This document shows positions 43,199 through 49,778 of a stretch of DNA of 64,000 nucleotides, piece by piece. The notes under the pieces were generated by a model. It did not search any database. It worked only from the letters and a program-made list of their open reading frames with translations, and had not been told where the DNA came from. Position 1 is the stretch's first letter. The number at the start of each line of letters is the position of its first letter. The stretch is taken from assembly GCF_006716095.1 (NCBI RefSeq), contig NZ_VFOK01000001.1, forward strand, positions 496,001-560,000, written 5' to 3'. Origin of the DNA: Barrientosiimonas humi. Its GTDB lineage: Bacteria > Actinomycetota > Actinomycetes > Actinomycetales > Dermatophilaceae. Position numbers and translations under genes: made by a program.

Positions 43199-43233
43199 GA
43201 AGGGCCCGGATCCGACGAGGATCCGGGCCCTTC
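43199..43233 (+). terminator. Terminator of the tRNA gene
   Basis: Perfect 15-bp arms (43199-43213 with 43219-43233) and a 5-nt loop, followed by CCTTTG. The palindromic GGGCCCGGATCC design matches the terminator at 5498. Confidence 0.8.
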
Positions 43234-43554
43234 CCTTTGCGCTGATCCGATGCGCGAATCTTGACGACACACATCCCTGCTCAACTGGCCCGGACTGTGC
43301 TGTGAACCGCTGTCGTCGCGTGGATTTTGCTTCAGGTTCCCTGACCGAACGCACACGCAAAGTCCAGCAGGGCGCATCGAATGGCCGCGCAATGGGGCGA
43401 GCAAAGTTCGGCCCCTCGACCGTCGGCTGCCCAAGGCATGAGTGGAGGCCGGCCCCTCTCGATTCCGCCCGGGGGACTCAGAAGCACCCGAAACCCGTCG
43501 TGCGGGCTGCAGAAATCGATGCAACGTCAGCATGTCGCGGTTACGCTGCGCGGC
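43234..43554. other. Intergenic stretch between tRNA and EcsC gene
   Basis: 321 bp without a supported gene. The EcsC frame remains open back to 43381, but the upstream part lacks a ribosome site and its composition differs. TACGCT at 43542-43547 is the only promoter-like element I would propose. I see no second copy of the tRNA 3' end. Confidence 0.4.
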
Positions 43555-44589
43555 ATGACTGGGGACGGAACCCGCTCTGCGCCCTCGCTGTCGCAGTACG
43601 AGCAGCGGCGGTGGGACGAGCTGCAAAGGGCTTGGGCCAAGACGGCCGAGCGCCGAAACATGATCCCCGACTCCGCAAAGGACGGCGCCGCCAAGGCAGG
43701 GATCGCGCTGAGCCGGGCCGTCGCCAAGTCCCGTGGCGTGGCCGCCGCCGCCGTTCCTGAGAAGGTCAAGAAGGTTGCCGACAGGGTCGTCGACGACGCT
43801 CTCGCCCCAACCTTGGAGGCCGTCGTGCGGCTGCTGGAACTGACCAATGACTGGGTCGTGGAGCTAGCGGACCCTGAGCGTGTACTGGACTATCACCGCC
43901 AGGCCGGCCGGCCAGTGGAGTCGCTGGCGGACCTGCGATCCGTCGAGCTGGAGTATCTCGATGAGTTCGCACGCGGCATGACGTTGCGCTGGCGGACGTT
44001 CGGCGCTGGCGAGGGCGCTATCCTCGGAGCTCTCGCGATGATTCCTGTCCCCGTGGCGGGAAGTGCGGCTGCGATCACGCTCGACCTGCTGGTCATGCAA
44101 GCTCTGACCGGGGCAATCGCTACACGGGTTTGCTACGCATACGGGTTCGATCCCCTGGACCCGCAGACCAAGAATATGATCGATCGAATGGTAATGCGGG
44201 CTTACCCCAAGCAGGCCCCCAAGACGGGCACGACACGGAGAGCGAGTCAGGCGTTCAACTCCACCAAGCATCGCGTTAACTGGAGCAAGAAGCTGCGAGA
44301 GGACCACCGCATGATGGCGGCGGTGGAGAAGTTGCTAAAACACACGGGCCAGGGCGGCCATGTGCCCGTCCAGAACGCACGTATGGGCATGCCCGTTGTG
44401 TCGGTGCTTGTCGGGGCCGGCGCGAACTCCTACCTCCTGGGGGACACAGCGAAACTGGCTCAGCGGTACGCGGCTACCGTTTTCCTGTCCGAGAAGCACG
44501 GGTTGCCGCTACCGGCGAACCTGGCCAGAGGCCTTGACCTCGACGGCGAGGATGAGACTGGCCCTTTGGCGGGCGGACCGTCTGTCTAA
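43555..44589 (+). CDS. EcsC family protein
   Basis: 344-aa protein of the EcsC family (in Bacillus, EcsC accompanies the EcsAB ABC exporter). Hydrophobic glycine-rich helices: GAGEGAILGALAMIPVPVAG and ITLDLLVMQALTGAIATRV, then VVSVLVGAGANSYLLGDTAK near the C-terminus with the family-like YLLG pattern. Start ATG 43555 lies 7 nt behind TACGCT. Codons ending in A/T are commoner than in surrounding genes, so recent transfer is plausible. No EcsA/EcsB genes are adjacent. Function unknown. Confidence 0.75.
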   Translation: MTGDGTRSAPSLSQYEQRRWDELQRAWAKTAERRNMIPDSAKDGAAKAGIALSRAVAKSRGVAAAAVPEKVKKVADRVVDDALAPTLEAVVRLLELTNDWVVELADPERVLDYHRQAGRPVESLADLRSVELEYLDEFARGMTLRWRTFGAGEGAILGALAMIPVPVAGSAAAITLDLLVMQALTGAIATRVCYAYGFDPLDPQTKNMIDRMVMRAYPKQAPKTGTTRRASQAFNSTKHRVNWSKKLREDHRMMAAVEKLLKHTGQGGHVPVQNARMGMPVVSVLVGAGANSYLLGDTAKLAQRYAATVFLSEKHGLPLPANLARGLDLDGEDETGPLAGGPSV

Positions 44590-44764
44590 AAGATCGCGCG
44601 GCGCGCGTCAGGTGCGGCTCCTGGGAGGTGCGGGTCCCCGGCAGGAGCGCTGCCCCGTAGCCGGCACGAGTGGCTGATGGCTGTCGAGAGGCGAGCGGGT
44701 GGGTAGACGCGCTTCCTAACTGGGATTCCGATCGCGTTGACACCGATAATCGAAATCGGCACCG

Positions 44765-45523
44765 CTACACGTCTCTGATGAAGCCAATCGCGGCGTCGTG
44801 GATGCAGTAGTCGACGACCTTCGTGGGGAGTTCGTCCGGCGCCGTGAGCAGCATCGTCCTGAACCAGGCCCGATCATCGGCCGGCGCGGGTGGCTGCCCA
44901 GGATGGCCCCCCATGTTCTGCCACCACCGGTCGCCCGGGTCATCGATCCGGTCGAGGAACTTGTCGACCACGAAAGGCCACTTCGGTGTGCCCCACCAGT
45001 GCCCGACGACTCTGCTTCCGCGCAGGCCCAACCACATGGCGACAACGTGTGCGCCCCGTTGCTCGGCAACTTCGAGCAGCGCACCAAGCTGGCGGTCGGC
45101 ATGGCCTTCGAACTCCTCCCACTCATCCCCGCCCAGCTCGCCCAGGGTTAAGCCATGTGGGAGGACACGTTCAGCGCTGAACGCGTCCACTAGGGCGAAA
45201 CTGAACGCCTGCTCGAGGATGCCGACGTCGATCATGTCGTGGGAGAGGGGTCCTGCGTTCGCCCATGCTTCGCCGATCTCGTACCAGATCGACTGGTGGA
45301 ATATCCGGCTCGTTGCCACGTTTGCCCGCATCATCTCTGCGTCGCTGATACGCGAGTCAGGGCCAGCATGCCAGTCCTCGAGGATCGTGTTTCTCCAGCA
45401 CAGGTGCGTGAGCGCCGCTGGTGCGTACCGGAGCAAGGCGCCGACGTCATCCGGGTGCAGTCCCTGCTCGACCAGAATCGGGCGCAGGAACGTCGCGTCG
45501 AAGGACGATTCGAACGAGTGCAT
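44765..45523 (-). CDS. Unrecognised protein in the lower-GC patch
   Basis: 252-aa protein I do not recognise. It is aromatic-rich and acidic: EDWHAGPDSRISDAEMMRAN, VGHWWGTPKWPFVVDKFLDR, DRWWQNMGG and a C-terminal DYCIHDAAIGF. No signal sequence or membrane helix is present. Start ATG 45523 is preceded by GAAGATG-like sequence rather than a strong ribosome site. It is convergent with the EcsC gene and has the same less GC-biased codon use, so the two may have arrived together. Confidence 0.6.
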   Translation of the reverse strand: MHSFESSFDATFLRPILVEQGLHPDDVGALLRYAPAALTHLCWRNTILEDWHAGPDSRISDAEMMRANVATSRIFHQSIWYEIGEAWANAGPLSHDMIDVGILEQAFSFALVDAFSAERVLPHGLTLGELGGDEWEEFEGHADRQLGALLEVAEQRGAHVVAMWLGLRGSRVVGHWWGTPKWPFVVDKFLDRIDDPGDRWWQNMGGHPGQPPAPADDRAWFRTMLLTAPDELPTKVVDYCIHDAAIGFIRDV

Positions 45524-45751
45524 GTAGACATCTTCTCGGCTGAATGGCAGTCAGTCGCCGCAAGGCGGCGGGCTACAGGCTGGTGACTTCATCGACGCGC
45601 GGTCGGCCAGTCCACCGGCGTGGTAGATGAAGGACTTCGGTCACCGGGTACGTTCCCCCACGAGACCCATGAGGAGAATGCCGCCAGCGTCCACCGACGC
45701 GCCTCACGTCGCCCAAAGCGCCGCCACAGGGTCCCTTGGCACGGTCGCGTC

Positions 45752-47254
45752 ATGCCGAGCTCCCTTGCCCTCGCCCCGCCGTCGCCGACCGACCCGCGGG
45801 GGCCGAGCCGGCGGTCGGTGCTCAGCGGGGTGGCGGCTCTCGGGCTCGGCATCGTCGGTGGCGGCCGGCTGCTCGAGCAGGCGCACGCCGGTGCTGCGCG
45901 CGGTCCCGTGCAGGTGCCCCGCTCGTTCGTCAGCACCGACCTGACCCTGCCGGCGATGACCGTCGAGAAGCGGGGTGAGACCGCCCCGGGATACCTGTTC
46001 CTCGCCCCGCGCGGCGACGGCGGCAAGGCCGGCGTGGTGCTGGACGACTCCGGCCAGCCGGTGTGGATCCAGCCGACCGACCAGACCTCCATCACCGACG
46101 TACGCCTGCAGCAGGTCGGCGCAGAGCCGATGCTGACGTACTGGTCCGGGGACAGTGCGGACGGCCACGGCGAGGGCACCGTCTCGGTCGTGGACTCCCG
46201 GCTGCGCGCGCAGCCCGCGGTCACCCCGGTGGGAGGGGACACGATCGACCTGCACGAGACGAAGGTGACCGACCGGGGGACGATGCTGACCATCGCCTAC
46301 ACGCCGGCGCGGGCCGACCTCAGCAGCATCGGCGGCCCGAGGGACGGCTGGGTCTACGACACCCGTGTCGTCGAGCGCGACCTGGCGACCAGCGAGCCGG
46401 TGCTGACCTGGAGCCCGCGGGAGCACCTGGCGCTGGAGGAGACCTACTCCACGATCGCCGACGACGTCGGCACCCGGGAGAAGCCGTTCGACGTCTTTCA
46501 CGCCAACGCGGTCGAGGACCGCGGCGACACCCTGCTGATCTGCTTCCGGCACACGCACTCGCTGGTCCTGATCGACCAGGCGACGGGCGAGGTGCAGTGG
46601 CGGATGGGCGGCAGGCGCAGCGACTTCGACATCCCCGAGGGGGTGCGCTTCTCCTGGCAGCACGACGCGCGGTGGGTCGACGAGCAGACCCTGTCGCTGT
46701 TCGACAACCACGCCTCGGAGGGCAGCGACCCGCCGCGCAGCCGCGGCCTGGTGCTCACCGTCGACCAGGAGGAGATGACCGTGCGGCCGCGCGGGGTCTA
46801 CCAGGTCGGGGGCATCACCTCCAACGCCGAGGGGTCGACCCAGGTGCTCGCCGGCGGCAACGTGGTCGTGGGCTGGGGGTCGGTGGGCCGGGTGCACGAG
46901 TTCGACCCCGAGGGCACGCCGGTGCTCTCTGTCGAGATGCCCGACACGCACACCTATCGCGCCTACCGCCAGGAGTGGACCTCGCGTCCGGGCACCAAGC
47001 CCGACGTGGGGGTGCGGGCCGAGGAGGGCGGGACGCGGGCGTACGTCAGCTGGAACGGCGCGACCGAGGTCACCTCGTGGCGCGTGCACACAGGGGCATC
47101 GGCCGACAGTCTTGCGCTCGGATCATCTTTCGAGAGAACGGGGTTCGAGTCTTCGGTCCTGGTCTCGTCGGACGGCTGGCTGGCCGTCGAGGCGCTGGAC
47201 GCGGACGGTCGCCGGCTGGGGATGTCCGACCCGGTCCAGGCGTCTGCCGGGTAG
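45752..47254 (+). CDS. Arylsulfotransferase (ASST) family exported protein
   Basis: 500-aa protein of the Arylsulfotrans family. A twin-arginine signal lies at residues 18-40 (SRRSVLSGVAALGLGIVGG). The beta-propeller part shows WIQPTDQTSITDVR, IDLHETKVTDRGTML, a DVFHANAVE-type His segment, WRMGGRRSDFDIP and FSWQHDARW, where His residues are expected in catalysis. Sulfate transfer between phenolic compounds is known for some relatives, but many actinobacterial members are untested. CACGGT lies 6 nt before the ATG, a weak leaderless -10. Confidence 0.75.
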   Translation: MPSSLALAPPSPTDPRGPSRRSVLSGVAALGLGIVGGGRLLEQAHAGAARGPVQVPRSFVSTDLTLPAMTVEKRGETAPGYLFLAPRGDGGKAGVVLDDSGQPVWIQPTDQTSITDVRLQQVGAEPMLTYWSGDSADGHGEGTVSVVDSRLRAQPAVTPVGGDTIDLHETKVTDRGTMLTIAYTPARADLSSIGGPRDGWVYDTRVVERDLATSEPVLTWSPREHLALEETYSTIADDVGTREKPFDVFHANAVEDRGDTLLICFRHTHSLVLIDQATGEVQWRMGGRRSDFDIPEGVRFSWQHDARWVDEQTLSLFDNHASEGSDPPRSRGLVLTVDQEEMTVRPRGVYQVGGITSNAEGSTQVLAGGNVVVGWGSVGRVHEFDPEGTPVLSVEMPDTHTYRAYRQEWTSRPGTKPDVGVRAEEGGTRAYVSWNGATEVTSWRVHTGASADSLALGSSFERTGFESSVLVSSDGWLAVEALDADGRRLGMSDPVQASAG

Positions 47255-47284
47255 CGCCCGGGGCGGCACTCCTAGGCTGGTCGC

Positions 47285-47554
47285 ATGGTCTTCGGTGGAG
47301 CGGATCGTCGGCGGATCGAGCGGCTGGAACGGCAGCTGCGCGAGCAGCACCGGCTGCTGCTGGCGATGGCGGAGCGGCTGGGCGTCGACCCGCGCGAGCT
47401 GGACGACCCGTTCGCCCCGTCCCGAGACGTGCGCCGGCTGGTCGAGGAGGGGCAGACGATCGGGGCGATCAAGCAGCACCGCCAGGACACCGGCGTCGGC
47501 CTCGCGGAGGCCAAGGAGGCGGTGGAGGCCTACGCCCGCTCGCGCGGGGAGTAG
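47285..47554 (+). CDS. Small protein with ribosomal L7/L12-like C-terminal domain
   Basis: 89-aa protein. Residues 8-35 form a predicted coiled coil (RIERLERQLREQHRLLL). The C-terminal 40 residues (EEGQTIGAIKQHRQDTGVGL, then AEAKEAVEAY) match the L7/L12 C-terminal fold. It is not the ribosomal stalk protein, because that is longer and its neighbours (rplJ, rpoB) are absent. TAGGCT (47273-47278) is 6 nt before the ATG, implying a leaderless mRNA. Function unknown. Confidence 0.75.
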   Translation: MVFGGADRRRIERLERQLREQHRLLLAMAERLGVDPRELDDPFAPSRDVRRLVEEGQTIGAIKQHRQDTGVGLAEAKEAVEAYARSRGE

Positions 47555-47565
47555 GCGCCGGCCGG

Positions 47566-48156
47566 TCAGTCGGGCAGCGGGCCGGTGAGCAGCCGGTCGA
47601 CGTTCGGGCCGAGCGCCGCGACCACCTCGTCGACGGTCAGGCGGGTGAGCGGCTCCAGGCGGATGACCTGACGCAGCAGGATGATCCCCGCGATCTGGGT
47701 GAACGCCAGCGGGAGCCGCCGGTCGGCGTCGCCGGACATCTGCTCGACGCGCTCGTGCAGCTGGGGGAGCACCAGGCCCTGCAGCATGTCGCGCACCAGC
47801 GACTCGTCACCTGCGATGGCCGAGCGGAACGACGCCTCGAGCCCGGCGGCGCCGGGGGAGGACCACACGGTGAGCACGGCCCGCAGCACGCCGCTGCCCA
47901 GCTGCTCGTCGGGCACGTCGGCGACGGCGGCGAGCACGTCGGCCGGGTCGTGGGGCAGGGCGATCGCGGCGACGAACAGGCCGCGCTTGTTGTCGAAGTA
48001 GTGGCTGATCAGTGCGACGTCGACCCCGGCCTCGGTCGCGATCGCGCGCAGCGAGGTCTGCTGAAAACCCTTCTGGGCGAACAGTTCTCGGGCGGCGGTG
48101 AGGATCCGCTCGCGCGCGTCGGACGCGCCGGGCGGTCGCCCTCCCCGCGGGCTCAT
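47566..48156 (-). CDS. TetR-family regulator of the ABC operon
   Basis: 196-aa repressor with N-terminal HTH (RERILTAARELFAQKGFQQT, then IATEAGVDVALISHYF) and a TetR_C_17-like ligand domain. It is the third gene of an ATPase-permease-TetR operon (ATG overlaps the permease stop by 4 bp). Two palindromes at the operon start (49604-49634) are candidate binding sites, giving autoregulated drug or lipid efflux by inference. The ligand is unknown. Confidence 0.88.
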   Translation of the reverse strand: MSPRGGRPPGASDARERILTAARELFAQKGFQQTSLRAIATEAGVDVALISHYFDNKRGLFVAAIALPHDPADVLAAVADVPDEQLGSGVLRAVLTVWSSPGAAGLEASFRSAIAGDESLVRDMLQGLVLPQLHERVEQMSGDADRRLPLAFTQIAGIILLRQVIRLEPLTRLTVDEVVAALGPNVDRLLTGPLPD

Positions 48157-48887
48157 CGGGTCTTTCGCGGCATCGACACGGCAGCCAGGGTAAGGGCGAC
48201 GAGGGCGAACCCGGCGAGCACCAGCGCGTCACGGACGGCGTCGGCGGACGGGTCGGTCTGCGAGCCGACCGCGCGCAGGCCCTCGACGGCGTACGACAGC
48301 GGCAGCACGTTCGCGGCCCACTGCAGCAGCTGCGGCATCGACTCGCGCCCGACCAGGAGCCCGCACAGGAACAGCTGCGGCACGATCACCAACGGCATGA
48401 ACTGCACCGCCTGGAACTCGGTGCGGGCGAAGGCCGAGGCCAGCAGGCCCATCGCGACGCCCACGGCGGCCGACGCCGCCGCGATGAGCAGCAGCCACCC
48501 GACCGGTCCGCGGGTCTGGACCCCGAGCAGCCACCGGCTGACGGCCCACAGCACGGTCGCCTGCAGGATCGCCATCAATGTGAACGCGACGGCGTAGCCG
48601 AGCAGCAGGTCGGCCCGGTGCATGGGGGTGGTGAGGAGCCGTTCGAGCGTGCCGGACGTACGCTCGCGCAGCATCGCCACGCTCGTCACCAGGAACATCA
48701 CGACCATGGGCAGGATGCCGAGCATGGTGACGGCGAGGCGGTCGAAGATCGGGGCGCCGTCGTAGACCCACCACAGCAGCGACAGCAGCAGCGCGGGCAC
48801 GACGAGGATCAGCGCGACGGTGCGGTGGTCGGCGCGCAGCTGGTCGAGCACGCGGCGGGTGGTGGCCAGGGTGATGCGGGGGTTCAT
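48153..48887 (-). CDS. ABC-2 type permease
   Basis: 244-aa membrane protein with six predicted helices (about 25-42, 60-80, 104-126, 138-158, 170-190, 220-238). The ABC2 pattern appears in LTTPMHRADLLLGYAVAF and PLSYAVEGLRAVG near the end. Its ATG overlaps the ATPase stop by 4 bp. It works with the neighbouring ATPase as an exporter of the drug/antibiotic resistance type; substrate unknown. Confidence 0.85.
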   Translation of the reverse strand: MNPRITLATTRRVLDQLRADHRTVALILVVPALLLSLLWWVYDGAPIFDRLAVTMLGILPMVVMFLVTSVAMLRERTSGTLERLLTTPMHRADLLLGYAVAFTLMAILQATVLWAVSRWLLGVQTRGPVGWLLLIAAASAAVGVAMGLLASAFARTEFQAVQFMPLVIVPQLFLCGLLVGRESMPQLLQWAANVLPLSYAVEGLRAVGSQTDPSADAVRDALVLAGFALVALTLAAVSMPRKTR

Positions 48888-49627
48888 GCCGGTTCTCCTT
48901 GGGCCTCGCGGGTGTCTTGCTCGCGGATGATGCGCAGGAACGCCTCGTCGGGGGTGGCCGCGCCGGTGCGCTGCAGCAGCTCGGCGGGGGTCAGCTGGGT
49001 CAGGAGCCGCCCCTCGCGCATGAGCAGCAGGCTGTCGCAGCGTGACGCCTCGTCCATCACGTGGCTCGAGACGAGCAGCGTGACGCCGCGGTCGGCGAGC
49101 CCGCGGAAGTGGGCCCACAGCGACTCGCGGGTGACCGGGTCCAGCCCGACGGTCGGCTCGTCGAGCACCAGCAGCTGCGGGTCCCCGACGAGCGCGCACG
49201 CCAGCGACGCCCGGCTCGCCTGCCCGCCGGACAGTCGCTCGACGCGCTGGTCGGCCTGGTCGGTGAGGCCCACGGCGTCGACGGCCTCGGCGACCTCGCG
49301 CGCGTCCGCACCCTGCAGCGCGGCGAAGTAGCGCACGTTCTGCGCCACTGTGAGGTCGCGGTAGACGCTCACCGCCTGGGTGACGTAGCCGATCTGCCGG
49401 CGCAGCTCGGGTGCGCCCGGCTCGCGGTCCAGCACGCGCGCCCGGCCGGACTCGATGCGCTGCACGCCGACCAGCGCTCGCAGCAGCGTGGTCTTGCCGC
49501 ACCCGGACGGACCGAGCAGCCCGACCACCGCACCCTCCGGGACCGAGAACGACAGGTCGCGCAGCACGCGCCGCCCGCCCCGGCGTACGCACAGCCCCGC
49601 TACTTCAACAGCCGTTGAACTCAACAT
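48884..49627 (-). CDS. ABC transporter ATPase
   Basis: 247-aa nucleotide-binding subunit: Walker A GPSGCGKTT, Q-loop YVTQAVS, signature LSGGQ, Walker B LLVLDEPT, and switch His in SSHVMDEA. It pairs with the ABC-2 permease. ATG 49627 directly follows CATATT by 6 nt with no Shine-Dalgarno, so it is probably read from a leaderless message; an upstream TTG (49663) is inside the -35 box and is not a credible start. Confidence 0.9.
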   Translation of the reverse strand: MLSSTAVEVAGLCVRRGGRRVLRDLSFSVPEGAVVGLLGPSGCGKTTLLRALVGVQRIESGRARVLDREPGAPELRRQIGYVTQAVSVYRDLTVAQNVRYFAALQGADAREVAEAVDAVGLTDQADQRVERLSGGQASRASLACALVGDPQLLVLDEPTVGLDPVTRESLWAHFRGLADRGVTLLVSSHVMDEASRCDSLLLMREGRLLTQLTPAELLQRTGAATPDEAFLRIIREQDTREAQGEPA

Positions 49628-49634
49628 GTGTTGA
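49604..49634. promoter_or_regulatory. Paired palindromic operators of the TetR-ABC operon
   Basis: TTCAAC-4-GTTGAA (49604-49619) and TCAACA-2-TGTTGA (49621-49634), centres 16 bp apart. The second spans the ATPase start codon and abuts the -10; the first is inside its opening codons. Confidence 0.6.
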
Positions 49635-49663
49635 ATATGCACCCGGGGCGGATGCCCTGTCAA
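49634..49663 (-). promoter_or_regulatory. Promoter of the TetR-ABC operon
   Basis: Minus strand: perfect TTGACA (49663-49658), 18-nt spacer, CATATT (49639-49634). The transcription start falls at the ATPase ATG. Operator 2 shares its last base with this -10. Confidence 0.65.
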
Positions 49664-49708
49664 GGAGGGGCGGCCCAGTTACGGCAGGGGCGGCCCGGTT
49701 AACAAAGG

Positions 49709-49738
49709 GGCCGCCCCTCCCTGGTGGGAGGGGCGGCC
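49709..49738 (-). terminator. Terminator after the FHA-ABC gene
   Basis: Perfect 13-bp arms (49709-49721 with 49726-49738), loop TGGT. On the minus strand CCTTTGTT follows. Confidence 0.75.
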
Positions 49739-49778
49739 AGGCCTGAGCCGATGCGTGCGTACGCCGTCGCGGGCTGGG

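Noticed and set aside
44590-44764. Small gene between EcsC and the unknown gene
   Set aside because: No ORF with start, ribosome site and sensible composition. The region looks like plain spacer.
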